From: Kiritimatiellales bacterium
Lineage (GTDB): Bacteria > Verrucomicrobiota > Kiritimatiellia > Kiritimatiellales > Pontiellaceae
DNA length: 64,000 nt
Reading direction: 5' to 3'
NCBI GenBank assembly: GCA_003246265.1
Contig: QKAU01000006.1
Span: 1 to 64,000 of the forward strand
The notes below the pieces were generated by a model. That model did not search any database. It was given only the letters and a program-made list of their open reading frames with translations, and had not been told where the DNA came from. Positions 8,451-17,675 of this stretch are shown piece after piece (within the stretch, counting starts at the first letter, position 1; each line of letters starts with the position of its first letter). The translations under genes were made by a program, and so were the position numbers.

Positions 8451-11000
8451 GTGGAGAAGTGGATCATGGCCATCGTGGGTGCCGGAATCTTGTCGGGTTC
8501 GCTTCCTTCCGCCGAGGCGGGACAAGCGGTTGCCGGCTTCAACCGCGACTGGCGCTTCTCGCTCGCCCCGCAGACCGAAGCCCATCTCCCCGGCTTCGAC
8601 GACTCCGCATGGCGGTGCCTGGACCTGCCCCACGACTGGGTGGTGGAAAACGCCTGCAGCTCCAACCTGCCCTTCTACAAGGCCACCGGCGTCATCCCCG
8701 GCGCAGGCATCGGCTGGTATCGCAAAACCTTCCGCGCCGGCGACCTGTCCGACAGGACGGCCACGGTCCTCTTCGACGGGGTCTACAACAATGCCGAAAC
8801 GTGGATCAACGGCCAGCGCCTGGGCTTCCACCCCTACGGCTATTCCCCCTTCCACTATGACCTGACCCCATACCTGAAGGCGGACGAGGAGAACGTGCTC
8901 GTGGTGAAAGTCGACCATACCCGCTATGCCGACAGCCGCTGGTACACGGGCGCAGGCATCTACCGGAACGTCGAGCTAATCATTTCCGGCAGGATCCACG
9001 TGCCCATGTGGGGAACCTTCGTCACCACCCCGAAGGTTTCGACGGAGGCCGCAAAGGTCGTCGTCGAAACCCAGGTCCGGAACGGATACGATACCGACCG
9101 GCAGGTCGAGCTGCGCACCACCCTGCTCGACCCCGACGGAAAGATCGCCGCCACGGCCTCGTCCACGAAGGGGATCAAGGCGTTCGCGCGCCACCCCTTC
9201 CGAACCGAGCTGGACGTGGTTTCGCCCAGCCTGTGGAGCATCGGCCAGCCCAGCCTCTGCACCGCCGTTTCGCAGGTGGTGCTCGATGGACGGGTGGTCG
9301 ACGAATCCACCACCCGCTTCGGCATCCGCTCGATCCGTTTCGATGCCGACCAGGGCTTCTTCCTGAACGGAGAAAACCTGAAGATCAAGGGCGTCTGCCT
9401 CCACCACGATGGGGGCCTGGCGGGCGCAGCCGTGCCCAAGGGCGTCTGGCGCCGCAGGCTGGAGATCCTGAAAGCGGCGGGGTGCAACGCCATCCGCTCC
9501 GCCCACAACCCGGCTTCCAACGAATTCCTCGATCTTTGCGACGAAATGGGATTCCTCGTCCAGGACGAGTTCTTCGACGAATGGGACAACCCGAAGGACA
9601 AGCGTTTCAACATGGCCCAGCGCGAGGTCCACTACGAAACCCAGGGCTACGTGGAGCATTTCCAGGAGTGGGCCGAACGGGACCTCAAGGCGACCGTGCT
9701 GAGCCACCGCAACCACCCCTCCGTCTTCCAGTGGAGCATCGGCAACGAGATCGAGTGGACCTATCCCCGCAACAAGAAGGCGACCGGCTTCTTCGACAAC
9801 ATGGATTGGAGCGGCAACTATTTCTGGTCGCTTCCACCGTTCAGCGTGGAAGAGATCAAGCACCAGCTCGCCACCCTGCCCAGGGAACGGTACGACATCG
9901 GGGAAACCGCCCGGAAGCTCGCGCAATGGACCCGCGAGCTCGACACCACGCGCCCCGTCATCGCCAACTGCATCCTCCCTTCCGCCAGCCACTTTTCGGG
10001 CTATGCCGCCGCGCTCGACATCGTCGGCTACAGCTACCGCCGCGTGCTCTACGACTACGGCCACGACGTGTTGCCAAACAAGCCGATCATGGGCACCGAG
10101 AACGTGCCGCAATGGCACGAGTGGAAGGCCGTCGAGGAACGCCCGCACATCGCCGGAACTTTCCTTTGGACCGGCATCAGCTACATGGGCGAACTGCACG
10201 ACCCCTACCCCGCCAAGACCCTCGACGTCGGCCTGCTCGACACCGCGGGATTCGCACGGCCCTCCTACCACATGTACAAATCCCTGTGGAATCCTGCGCC
10301 GGCCATCTCGTTGACCTCCCAGGCCCTCGGCCAGGCCATGCTGGGCGGGAAACCCCTCTACGCCGTGGATGCCGAGGGGCAGGTCCGCCCCCTGGATCCC
10401 GAGGGGTGGCAGCACATGCTGTGGTCGTGGTACGACGTCAACCAGCACTGGAACTACGCGCCCGGCGAAACCGTCGTGGTCGAGGCCTGCTCCAATTGCG
10501 ACGAGGCCGAACTGTTCCTCAACGGGCGGTCGCTGGGCCGGAAGCGGCTGGCCGATTTCGCGGACCGGATCATGAAATGGGCCGTGCCGTTCGAAGCCGG
10601 AACCCTGCAGGTCAAGGGCTGGAAGGACGGCATGGAGGTCTCGGACACGCTCGCCACCCACGGCGAACCCGCCGCGGTCCACATGGAGATCGACCGGACC
10701 ACCCTGTCGGCCGATGGCCGCGATGTTGCGCACGTCGTCGTGCAGCTGGTCGATGCGGCGGGCAAGCCGGTCCGCTCGCAGGAGCGGGAGGTGGTTTTCG
10801 AGATCGGCAGGGGCCTGAAGGCGCTCGGCGTCGACAACGGCCACTACCGCAACGTCCAGGATTTCCATTCCAACCGGATCGTAACCAGCCGGGGCCGGGC
10901 CCTGCTGGTGGTCCAGGCGGGGTATGCCCCTGCCACGACGGGCATCAGGGCCTCGGGCGAGCATCTTGCCGCAGATGAAGCCACCATAGGGATTGAATAG
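8451..11000 (+). CDS. GH2 beta-galactosidase-like enzyme
   Basis: This protein has 849 residues. I chose the GTG at 8451 because GGGAGG lies 4 bp upstream; ATG 8466 is the alternative. A signal peptide follows, ending PSAEA. The domains are a sugar-binding jelly roll ([24 protein letters not shown]), an Ig-like domain, a TIM barrel, and C-terminal beta domains of the kind often attached to GH2 beta-galactosidases. The acid/base is E433 (WSIGNEIEW) and the nucleophile is E550 ([10 protein letters not shown]). It lies upstream of the GH117 gene with only 11 bp between them, fitting removal of beta-galactose from neoagaro-oligosaccharides. It is a close relative of the minus-strand GH2 at 35061-37562. 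Confidence 0.85.
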   Translation: MEKWIMAIVGAGILSGSLPSAEAGQAVAGFNRDWRFSLAPQTEAHLPGFDDSAWRCLDLPHDWVVENACSSNLPFYKATGVIPGAGIGWYRKTFRAGDLSDRTATVLFDGVYNNAETWINGQRLGFHPYGYSPFHYDLTPYLKADEENVLVVKVDHTRYADSRWYTGAGIYRNVELIISGRIHVPMWGTFVTTPKVSTEAAKVVVETQVRNGYDTDRQVELRTTLLDPDGKIAATASSTKGIKAFARHPFRTELDVVSPSLWSIGQPSLCTAVSQVVLDGRVVDESTTRFGIRSIRFDADQGFFLNGENLKIKGVCLHHDGGLAGAAVPKGVWRRRLEILKAAGCNAIRSAHNPASNEFLDLCDEMGFLVQDEFFDEWDNPKDKRFNMAQREVHYETQGYVEHFQEWAERDLKATVLSHRNHPSVFQWSIGNEIEWTYPRNKKATGFFDNMDWSGNYFWSLPPFSVEEIKHQLATLPRERYDIGETARKLAQWTRELDTTRPVIANCILPSASHFSGYAAALDIVGYSYRRVLYDYGHDVLPNKPIMGTENVPQWHEWKAVEERPHIAGTFLWTGISYMGELHDPYPAKTLDVGLLDTAGFARPSYHMYKSLWNPAPAISLTSQALGQAMLGGKPLYAVDAEGQVRPLDPEGWQHMLWSWYDVNQHWNYAPGETVVVEACSNCDEAELFLNGRSLGRKRLADFADRIMKWAVPFEAGTLQVKGWKDGMEVSDTLATHGEPAAVHMEIDRTTLSADGRDVAHVVVQLVDAAGKPVRSQEREVVFEIGRGLKALGVDNGHYRNVQDFHSNRIVTSRGRALLVVQAGYAPATTGIRASGEHLAADEATIGIE

Positions 11001-11011
11001 AAAGGATCACC

Positions 11012-12262
11012 ATGAAACCGATGTTCTCAGTGATATTGGCCGGCACGACGCTGCTGGTTGCCGCGGCATGCGCGGAGGAGCAGCACTTCCCCTTCAACAT
11101 GCCCAGGGAAAAGCCGGACATGCCCCTGAGCGCGGCCATGGAACGCGCCTACGACGCCTACTCGGCCCCCACCTACTGGTGGAACGAGCTCTTTTCCAAG
11201 TTCCGTTTCACCGAGCTTGAGGGACTGGACTACCATGGCGGCGACGGCACGATCTCCCGCCGCGATCCGAGCAAGGTGGTCAAGGCCAACGGGAAATACT
11301 ACGTCTGGTACACCTGCCGCCGCACCAGGACGCCGCCCCGCGGCGCCGAGGGGGGTAGCGACGTCATTCCTTCGGCCGACTGGGACCTGGCCGAGATCTG
11401 GTACGCCACCAGCGAAGACGGCTTCACGTGGAAGGAACAGGGCGTGGCCGTCCCCCGGCCCCCGAAGCCCAAGGTGGGCTGGCGCTCGGTCTCCACGCCG
11501 GACGTGCTGGTCTGGAAGGGGAAATACTACCTCTACTACCAGGGCTTCATGGAGATGTCGGGCAAGCGCGGCGACGACTGCCCCGTCACCGTCTCGTGGG
11601 CCGATTCGCCCGACGGACCTTGGACGCCGTGCAACGAGGTGGTGATTCCCAACGGCTCCGAGGGTGCCTGGGACCAGTTCTCCATCCACGATCCCTACCC
11701 GCTGGTCTACAAGGGACGGATCTACCTCTACTACAAGTCCGACTTCAACGGACACTACGAGATGATCCGGGCCACGGGCCTGGCGGTCGCCGACGACCCG
11801 ATGGGACCCTTTGAAAAATGCCCGCTGAATCCGGTGCTCAATTCCAGCCACGAAACCGGACTATTCCCCTTCAAGGGAGGGATCGCCGCCATGTCCAGCC
11901 GCCACGGCAACGAGCTGAGCACCATGCAGTGGTCCCCCGACGGCATCAACTTCCAGGTGGCCTCCCACATCACCCTCATCCCACTCGCGCCGGGACCCTA
12001 CGTCCCGGATGCCTTTACCGGGACGGACGACGGCCGCGGCATCACCTGGGGCCTCTGCCACTTCACCGACATCGGCCCGCGCGACAAGCGGTACAGTGTC
12101 ATCGCCCGTTTCGACTGCGACCTGAGCCTCGACAAGGACGACCACTGGATGAAGGACCCCGAGCACTACTGGCCCCCGGAATTCTACTACTACACGGGAC
12201 TCGGTGCCGACGCCAAGGAGCAGCTGAAGCAGGAAGCCAGGCAGGACCTGAAGAAGCGTTGA
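11012..12262 (+). CDS. GH117 alpha-1,3-(3,6-anhydro-L-galactosidase), neoagarobiose hydrolase
   Basis: This is a 416-residue exported five-bladed propeller enzyme. ATG 11012 follows AAAGGA. The N-terminal hydrophobic segment ends VAAACAEE and could be an ordinary signal peptide or a poor lipobox. The family signature is clear: a helical N-terminal arm (MERAYDAYS, WWNELFSKFRF), then LEGLDYHGGDGTISRRDPSK with the conserved D85. Further blades carry STPDVLVWKGKYYLYYQ and SIHDPYPLVYKG. GH117 enzymes remove 3,6-anhydro-L-galactose from the non-reducing end of neoagaro-oligosaccharides. This fits the downstream genes, which encode anhydrogalactose catabolism, and is the strongest single clue to the substrate of the locus. 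Confidence 0.9.
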   Translation: MKPMFSVILAGTTLLVAAACAEEQHFPFNMPREKPDMPLSAAMERAYDAYSAPTYWWNELFSKFRFTELEGLDYHGGDGTISRRDPSKVVKANGKYYVWYTCRRTRTPPRGAEGGSDVIPSADWDLAEIWYATSEDGFTWKEQGVAVPRPPKPKVGWRSVSTPDVLVWKGKYYLYYQGFMEMSGKRGDDCPVTVSWADSPDGPWTPCNEVVIPNGSEGAWDQFSIHDPYPLVYKGRIYLYYKSDFNGHYEMIRATGLAVADDPMGPFEKCPLNPVLNSSHETGLFPFKGGIAAMSSRHGNELSTMQWSPDGINFQVASHITLIPLAPGPYVPDAFTGTDDGRGITWGLCHFTDIGPRDKRYSVIARFDCDLSLDKDDHWMKDPEHYWPPEFYYYTGLGADAKEQLKQEARQDLKKR

Positions 12263-12271
12263 CCCCGCTTT

Positions 12272-12292
12272 CTTTGCCGGGTCCAGGCAAAG
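12272..12292. promoter_or_regulatory. Hairpin or operator after GH117 gene
   Basis: CTTTGCC (12272-12278) and GGCAAAG (12286-12292) form a perfect 7-bp dyad with a 7-nt loop, 10 bp after the GH117 stop. No T-run follows. A TATATT hexamer at 12324-12329 might be a -10 box for the downstream metabolic genes, but I see no convincing -35. Confidence 0.3.
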
Positions 12293-12361
12293 GCACGGCA
12301 TGCGATACTGGAAGAAAGTACTATATATTCGATCCTGCCGCCGGGATATGAAAGAGGCTTC

Positions 12362-12499
12362 ATGAAGGTGTATAGGCTGTTTATCGAAGGGCAATGGGTG
12401 GATTCGGCTTCCGATTGGACGACCGGCCTCCTCAGCCCCGCGACCGCGATAATGAAGCCCTCCCCGGCGGGCGGAACACAACGTTCTGTGTCAACTTAA
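12362..12499 (+). pseudogene. N-terminal remnant of an aldehyde dehydrogenase
   Basis: A 45-codon reading frame starts at ATG 12362 with a good Shine-Dalgarno (AAAGAGG at 12351-12357). It reads MKVYRLFIEGQWVDSASD and then LLSPAT. This is the typical start of NAD(P)-dependent aldehyde dehydrogenases (x-F-I-x-G-x-W-V-D ... NPAT). A normal member has about 480 residues. Here the frame ends at TAA 12497-12499 and the next gene starts at 12510, so more than 90 percent is missing. An out-of-frame stretch at 12474-12503 reads [10 protein letters not shown] and might be what is left of the C-terminal tail, but that is weak. Position between GH117 and the cycloisomerase fits a former 3,6-anhydro-L-galactose dehydrogenase. 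Confidence 0.65.
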
Positions 12500-12509
12500 G
12501 AAGCTATCC

Positions 12510-13601
12510 ATGAACAAGATCCAACACATTGAAACGCGCCTCTTCCACGTGCCGCTCGCGGAGGTGCTCTCCGACGCCAAGCACGGCGACCATACCCACT
12601 TCGAGCTGGTAACCGCCACGGTCACGCTTGAAGACGGCAGTGAAGGCACCGGCTACACCTATACCGGCGGCAAGGGTGGCTACGCCATCAAGGCGATGAT
12701 CGAACACGACTTCGCTCCGGTGCTGGTCGGCAAGGATGGCGGCGATATCGAAGCGATCTACGACTTCATGGAGTGGCACGTCCACTATGTCGGACGGGGC
12801 GGCATCGCCTCCTTCGCGATCTCGGCCATCGATATCGCGCTCTGGGACATCCGATGCAAAAAGGCCGGCCAGCCGCTCTGGAAAATGGCGGGCGGCGCGG
12901 CCAAGACCTGCAACGCCTACTGCGGCGGCATCGACCTGATGTTCCCGCTCGACAAGCTGCTGGGCAACATCCGCGGCTACCTCGCCTCCGGCTACCGCGC
13001 CGTCAAGATCAAGATCGGGCGCCCCAACCTCGACGAGGACATCGAGCGCATCGCGGCGGTGCGCGAACTCGTCGGGCCGGACGTGACCTTCATGGTCGAC
13101 GCCAACTACTCCATGAGTGTCGAGAAGGCGATCGAGGCGGCCAGGCGCTTCAAGCCCTACGACATCTTCTGGTTCGAGGAGCCCACCATTCCCGACGACT
13201 ACCTCGGCTACGGGAAGATCGCGGAGGCCACCGGCATGCCGCTGGCGATGGGCGAAAACCTCCACACCATCCACGAGTTCGGCTACGCCTTCGAGCAGGC
13301 CAGGCTCTCCTTCATCCAGCCCGACGCCTCGAACTGCGGAGGGATCACCGGATGGCTGGCGGCGGCGGCGCTTTCGCGGAAATACGGCATCCCCGTCTGC
13401 TCGCACGGCATGCAGGAGCTCCACGTCAGCCTGGTTTCGGCCCAGCCGAACGCCGGATGGCTCGAAGTCCACAGCTTCCCGATCGACCAGTATACCACCC
13501 GGCCGCTGGTGGTCGAGAACCACCGGGCGGTCGCCCCCGATGCGCCCGGCACCGGCGTCGTTTTTAATTGGAACAAACTCAACCCGCACGAAGTACAATA
13601 G
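12510..13601 (+). CDS. Enolase-superfamily 3,6-anhydrogalactonate cycloisomerase (probable)
   Basis: This 363-residue cytoplasmic protein belongs to the mandelate racemase/muconate lactonizing branch. It has an N-terminal capping domain and a barrel with K166 and K168 (AVKIKIG), metal ligands D197 (MVDANYS), E223 (WFEEP) and E249 (MGENLH), and a catalytic H299 (VCSHGMQE). All expected active-site residues are present. In agar degraders this type of enzyme opens 3,6-anhydro-L-galactonate to 2-keto-3-deoxy-L-galactonate. The assignment comes from the GH117 neighbour and from the KDG kinase and aldolase downstream. A galactarolactone cycloisomerase or another sugar-acid dehydratase of the same superfamily is the alternative. 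The start is the only ATG that keeps the capping domain, though its Shine-Dalgarno is weak. Confidence 0.8.
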   Translation: MNKIQHIETRLFHVPLAEVLSDAKHGDHTHFELVTATVTLEDGSEGTGYTYTGGKGGYAIKAMIEHDFAPVLVGKDGGDIEAIYDFMEWHVHYVGRGGIASFAISAIDIALWDIRCKKAGQPLWKMAGGAAKTCNAYCGGIDLMFPLDKLLGNIRGYLASGYRAVKIKIGRPNLDEDIERIAAVRELVGPDVTFMVDANYSMSVEKAIEAARRFKPYDIFWFEEPTIPDDYLGYGKIAEATGMPLAMGENLHTIHEFGYAFEQARLSFIQPDASNCGGITGWLAAAALSRKYGIPVCSHGMQELHVSLVSAQPNAGWLEVHSFPIDQYTTRPLVVENHRAVAPDAPGTGVVFNWNKLNPHEVQ

Positions 13602-13610
13602 GAAAAGAAT

Positions 13611-14627
13611 ATGAAGGCAGCATACTATTCAGGAAACCAGAGTTTCACGATCCGCGAGGACCAGCCCAAGGAACCGCAGGCGGGGGAAGCCCGCATCAAA
13701 ATCGCGTACTGCGGCATCTGCGGCACCGACCTCCACGTCTACCATGGCGCCATGGATGCGCGCGTCACGACCAACCGCGTCATTGGCCATGAGTGCTCGG
13801 CGGTGGTCGATGCCGTCGGCGCCGGTGTCGTGGGCGTCGCCCCCGGCGACCAGGTGGTGGTCCGCCCCCTCAAGCATTGCGGCGAATGCCCCGCCTGCAG
13901 GAAGGGCTACGTGCACGTCTGCCAGAACCTCAAGTTCCTCGGCCTCGATACCGAGGGCGCGATGCAGCAGATGTGGACGCTCCCTGCCCATACGCTGCAC
14001 AAGGTTCCCTCCGACATGCGCCTCGACCACGCGGCGCTGATCGAACCGACCGCGGTGGCCTGCCACGACGTGGCCCGCTCGCGCCTCCAGCCCGGCGAGG
14101 ATGTCCTGGTGATCGGCGGCGGCCCGATCGGGCTGCTGGTCGCCATGGTGGCCCGGCAGGCCGGCGGCAACGTGGTGATTTCGGAGGTCAGCGACTACCG
14201 CCTGTCGGTCGCGGAAAAGCTCGGGTTCAAGACGCTCAACCCGACCAAGGTGAACGTGGCCGAAGCGGTTTGGAAGATGACCGGCAACAAGGGGGCCGAA
14301 GTGGTTTTCGAGGTATCGGGCTCCAGGCCGGGCATCGAGACCATGACCGAAGCCGCCGCCGTCCGCGGCCGCATCGTGATGGTCGCCATCCACGGCAAGA
14401 AGCCGGAAGTCGACATGTTCAAGTTCTTCTGGCGCGAGCTGGAACTGCTCGGTGCGCGCGTCTACGAGGCCCGCGACTACGAAAAGGCCATCGAACTGGT
14501 GGTGTCGGGGGCGATCGACTGCAAGACGCTGATCACCGACATCCAGGAACTCGAGGACATTGCGAAGGCGTTCAAGGCGCTTGACGGCAATGCCACGGCG
14601 ATGAAGAGCCTGATCAAGTGCAGCTAG
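13611..14627 (+). CDS. Zinc-dependent sugar-acid/polyol dehydrogenase (MDR family)
   Basis: This is a 338-residue cytosolic medium-chain dehydrogenase, 9 bp after the cycloisomerase, with AGGAAAAG before ATG 13611. The catalytic zinc site is marked by YCGICGTDLHVYHG and GHECSAVV. The four structural-zinc cysteines lie in CGECPACRKGYVHVC. The NAD site is VIGGGPIGLL. It resembles L-threonine, galactitol and L-galactonate-type dehydrogenases. In the anhydrogalactose pathway the product of the cycloisomerase is oxidised at C5 before being reduced to the gluco-epimer. I infer that this enzyme does the oxidation (2-keto-3-deoxy-L-galactonate 5-dehydrogenase). Substrate specificity cannot be read directly. 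Confidence 0.8.
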   Translation: MKAAYYSGNQSFTIREDQPKEPQAGEARIKIAYCGICGTDLHVYHGAMDARVTTNRVIGHECSAVVDAVGAGVVGVAPGDQVVVRPLKHCGECPACRKGYVHVCQNLKFLGLDTEGAMQQMWTLPAHTLHKVPSDMRLDHAALIEPTAVACHDVARSRLQPGEDVLVIGGGPIGLLVAMVARQAGGNVVISEVSDYRLSVAEKLGFKTLNPTKVNVAEAVWKMTGNKGAEVVFEVSGSRPGIETMTEAAAVRGRIVMVAIHGKKPEVDMFKFFWRELELLGARVYEARDYEKAIELVVSGAIDCKTLITDIQELEDIAKAFKALDGNATAMKSLIKCS

Positions 14628-14663
14628 CCGCAACCCATCTGTACAACCCACAAGGAGAATGAA

Positions 14664-15464
14664 ATGAGTGTCTTTGATCTGTTCAATCTGGAAGGCAAGG
14701 TCGCGCTGGTGACCGGAGGAACGCACGGCATCGGGCTGGCGGTCGGCAAGGCGCTGGGCCAGGCGGGCGCCAAGGTCTGCGTCAACGACATCGACGAAGC
14801 CAAGCTGGCCTCCGCGAAGAAGGAGTACGCCGAAGCGGGCATCGACGTCTACACGCTGGTCTTCAACGTCACCGACGAAAAGGACGTGGATGCCGGGATC
14901 TCGAAGATCGAGAAGGAGGTCGGCACGATCGACATCCTCGTCAACAACGCGGGCATCATCAAGCGCATCCCGATCCTCGACATGCCGGTGGCGGAATACA
15001 AGCAGGTGATCGACGTCGACCTGATCGCCCCGTTCATCGTCGGCAAGCGCGTCGCGCCGGGCATGATCAAGAAGCGCGCGGGCAAGATCATCAACATGTG
15101 CTCGATGATGAGCCAGTACGGCCGCAACTCGGTTTCCGCCTACGCCTCGGCCAAGGGCGGGCTGAAGCTCCTGACGGCCAACATGTGCTGCGAATGGGCG
15201 AAGTACAACGTGCAGGTGAACGGCATCGGACCGGGCTACATCGCCACGGCGCAGACCGCCCCGATCCGCGAAGGCAACCACCCGTTCAACGACCTGGTCA
15301 TGACCCGCACGCCGGCCAACCGCTGGGGCGAACCGGAAGACATCGGCAACGCCGCGCTCTTCCTCGCCTCGAAGGCGAGCCAGTTCGTCAATGGCCACGT
15401 CCTCTACGTCGACGGCGGCATCCTGGCCAACTTCGGCTATGTGAAGGGCGAAAACCAGATCTAG
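14664..15464 (+). CDS. KduD/gluconate-5-dehydrogenase-like SDR
   Basis: This is a 266-residue classical short-chain dehydrogenase, with AAGGAG before ATG 14664. The cofactor motif is TGGTHGIG, with NNAG in strand 4. The catalytic residues are S (MCSMMSQYG), Y and K (YASAKGG). The closest families are gluconate 5-dehydrogenase and 2-deoxy-D-gluconate 3-dehydrogenase (KduD). Paired with the upstream zinc dehydrogenase it would complete a two-step inversion at C5, reducing 2,5-diketo-3-deoxygluconate to 2-keto-3-deoxy-D-gluconate, which the kinase downstream can use. That pairing is inference from order and pathway logic. The fold and class are clear. Confidence 0.85.
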   Translation: MSVFDLFNLEGKVALVTGGTHGIGLAVGKALGQAGAKVCVNDIDEAKLASAKKEYAEAGIDVYTLVFNVTDEKDVDAGISKIEKEVGTIDILVNNAGIIKRIPILDMPVAEYKQVIDVDLIAPFIVGKRVAPGMIKKRAGKIINMCSMMSQYGRNSVSAYASAKGGLKLLTANMCCEWAKYNVQVNGIGPGYIATAQTAPIREGNHPFNDLVMTRTPANRWGEPEDIGNAALFLASKASQFVNGHVLYVDGGILANFGYVKGENQI

Positions 15465-15607
15465 CGCACGCTGGATTGTCAACCGTGCCGCGGCGGACCG
15501 GGGGGAAACCCTTTCCCCTGCCCGCCCGGTGCATTGGGCTTTTTGGGGGCGGGCCTTCGGGCCGCGGCCCGGGCGCAGATGGAGCAGGTTAACCGGAGGA
15601 TACGGAC

Positions 15608-16627
15608 ATGATGATGGCAGGAGTGGTTTGGGCACTGGTGGCGGGCGTGATGCTCGGCTTGTACGCGTTGCCGGAAAAATACACCAAGGAGTTCAAGTAC
15701 GAGAACACCTGGGGAATGTTCTTCATCCTCACCATGTTCGTCGTGCCGATCATCGCCTCCTACGTCCTGCTGGGCGGGCTCGACGTGTTCGGGATGGTCG
15801 ATTCCTCCATCATCTGGAAGATGGCCGTGGCCTCCGTCCTCTGGGGAACGGGCGTGATGATGTGGGGCAAGGCAATCAACCACATCGGCCTCTCCCTCGG
15901 CTTTTCGCTCTTTATCGGCACCGTGATTCTCGTCGGCTCCGTCATCCCTTTCTTCGTCAACGGCATCCCGCCCTCCAACGTCTTCGCCACCATCCTGGTT
16001 GGCCTGGTGATCGTACTGGCCGGTGTGGTAATGAACGGCAAGGCCGGCCTCGCCCGCGAGCAGGACGAAAAGCAGGCCGGAGCCGTCAAGGAAGAGGGCA
16101 AGGGCTCCATGCTCACCGGCATCATGATCGCGGTGATCGGCGGCCTGCTTGCCACGGGCTTCAGCTTTGCCAACGCCGTGGGTGCCGGACCGCTGGGCGC
16201 GGCCGTGAAGGAGCTCGGCCTCGCTCCATGGAAGACCGCCGTGGCGGTCATGTTCCCGATCTTCATCAGCGGCGGCGTGGTGATGGGCCTCTACTTTGCG
16301 CAGCAGCTGACCAGCAAGAAGCTGTGGGGGACCTTCAAGAGCCCGCGCTTCGCGGCCAACTTCGCCCTCATCTTCATCATGGCCTTCTTCCACTATGCCG
16401 CCTCCGCCCTCTTCGCCTTCGCCGCTTCCAAGCTGGGCGCGGCCGGCAACACCGTCGGCTACGCCATCTTCAACGCCACCTGCGTCATGACCGCCATCGT
16501 CAGCGGCATTGTCGTCGGCGAATGGAAGAAGGCCTCGCCGAAGGCCAAGGGATTCCTCTACACCGGACTGGCCTGCATGGTCGCCGGCATCATCATCATC
16601 GCGGTCGGCAACGGGCTGGGCGCATAA
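15608..16627 (+). CDS. RhaT-family sugar permease
   Basis: This is a 339-residue inner-membrane protein with about ten hydrophobic segments, and GGAGG 8 bp before ATG 15608. The pattern matches the L-rhamnose-proton symporter family RhaT of the drug/metabolite transporter superfamily: an N-terminal GVVWALVAGVMLGLYALP, a WGTGVMMWGKAINHIGLSLG segment, a charged central loop (residues about 145-165), and a second half with FHYAASALFAFAASKLG. No other sugar transporter lies in the locus. I infer that it imports the monosaccharide released by the secreted enzymes, most likely anhydrogalactose, L-galactose or galactose. L-rhamnose is the family's classical substrate, but no rhamnose enzymes are nearby. 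Confidence 0.85.
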   Translation: MMMAGVVWALVAGVMLGLYALPEKYTKEFKYENTWGMFFILTMFVVPIIASYVLLGGLDVFGMVDSSIIWKMAVASVLWGTGVMMWGKAINHIGLSLGFSLFIGTVILVGSVIPFFVNGIPPSNVFATILVGLVIVLAGVVMNGKAGLAREQDEKQAGAVKEEGKGSMLTGIMIAVIGGLLATGFSFANAVGAGPLGAAVKELGLAPWKTAVAVMFPIFISGGVVMGLYFAQQLTSKKLWGTFKSPRFAANFALIFIMAFFHYAASALFAFAASKLGAAGNTVGYAIFNATCVMTAIVSGIVVGEWKKASPKAKGFLYTGLACMVAGIIIIAVGNGLGA

Positions 16628-16645
16628 TCGGAAAGGAGTGCAGCC

Positions 16646-17668
16646 ATGAGCATAACCACGCAACCATTCGGCACCGTGGATGGCCGGGACGTCGACCTCT
16701 TCACGCTCAAGAACGCCAACGGGATGGTCGCCAGGATCACCAACTATGGCGGCATCGTCACCTCGCTGGTCCTCCCCGACGGCACGGACATCGTCTGCGG
16801 CTTCGATACGCTGGCAGGCTATTTCTCGGAGGCCTACAAGGCCAACTCCCCCTACTTCGGCTGCATCGTCGGCCGCTACGCCGCGCGCGTGAAGGACGGC
16901 AAGATCAAGGTCGGCGACCAGGTCCACACCCTCGCCTGCAATGCCGGACCGAACCACATCCACGGCGGCGTGAAAGGTTTCGACAAGTGCGTTTGGGATG
17001 CCGGGATCGCAGGCGACGCCCTCAGGCTTGCGCTCACCAGCCCCGATGGCGACGAAGGCTACCCCGGCGAACTCAAGGTGGTGGTTCTCTTCCGGTTGAC
17101 CGATGCCAATGAACTGGTCATGGAAGCTTCCGCCACCACCAGCAAGACCACCGCCGTCTCGCTGACCAACCACACCTACTTCAACCTCAACGGATTCACC
17201 GGCAAGATCCTCGCCCACGAGGCCATGATCGATTCCGCCGAATTCCTCGTGGCCGACGACACCGGCGTGCCGCTGGGCGAAAAGGCGGCGGTCGAGGGCT
17301 CGGTGCTGGATTACCGGAAGGCCAGGCCGATCGGCGATGTGTTCGGCGAATATCCGCAAGGCTTCGAGCACTTCTACTGCTTCGGCAAGCCTCTGGGCGC
17401 CTTCGCCAAGGTGGCGGCGTTCAAGGATCCGGAGAGCGGGCGCACGATGGAGGTTTCGACCACCGAGCCGGGCATGCTGATGTATTCGGGCTTCTACACG
17501 GCGGACAACCTGATGCGCGAAAGCGGGGCGCAATTTGGTCAATTCCGGGCTTTCTGTTGCGAGGCGTCCCGCTATCCTAACGGGCCGAATATTGCTGGAT
17601 CGCCCGGCAGCCTGCTGCGGCCCGGCGAGCAGTATACGATGAAAACCGCATACAAGATTGGATGGTAG
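16646..17668 (+). CDS. galM: Aldose 1-epimerase (galactose mutarotase)
   Basis: This 340-residue cytoplasmic enzyme interconverts alpha and beta anomers of galactose and related sugars. AAAGGAG stands before ATG 16646. Family signatures are ITNYGGIVTSLVLPD, FGCIVGRYAARV, the histidine-bearing NHIHGG, and the second histidine motif NHTYFNL. The catalytic glutamate is expected in CCEASRYPNGPN. Length is normal. It lies between the RhaT permease and the KDG kinase, with only 7 bp to the latter. It probably prepares incoming galactose from agar cleavage, although no Leloir kinase is present in the window. Confidence 0.9.
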   Translation: MSITTQPFGTVDGRDVDLFTLKNANGMVARITNYGGIVTSLVLPDGTDIVCGFDTLAGYFSEAYKANSPYFGCIVGRYAARVKDGKIKVGDQVHTLACNAGPNHIHGGVKGFDKCVWDAGIAGDALRLALTSPDGDEGYPGELKVVVLFRLTDANELVMEASATTSKTTAVSLTNHTYFNLNGFTGKILAHEAMIDSAEFLVADDTGVPLGEKAAVEGSVLDYRKARPIGDVFGEYPQGFEHFYCFGKPLGAFAKVAAFKDPESGRTMEVSTTEPGMLMYSGFYTADNLMRESGAQFGQFRAFCCEASRYPNGPNIAGSPGSLLRPGEQYTMKTAYKIGW

Positions 17669-17675
17669 AGGAGAT

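Noticed and set aside
12300-12361. TATATT at 12324 as a proven promoter of the catabolic operon
   Set aside because: No matching -35 hexamer at 16-18 bp spacing. I list it only as a possibility.
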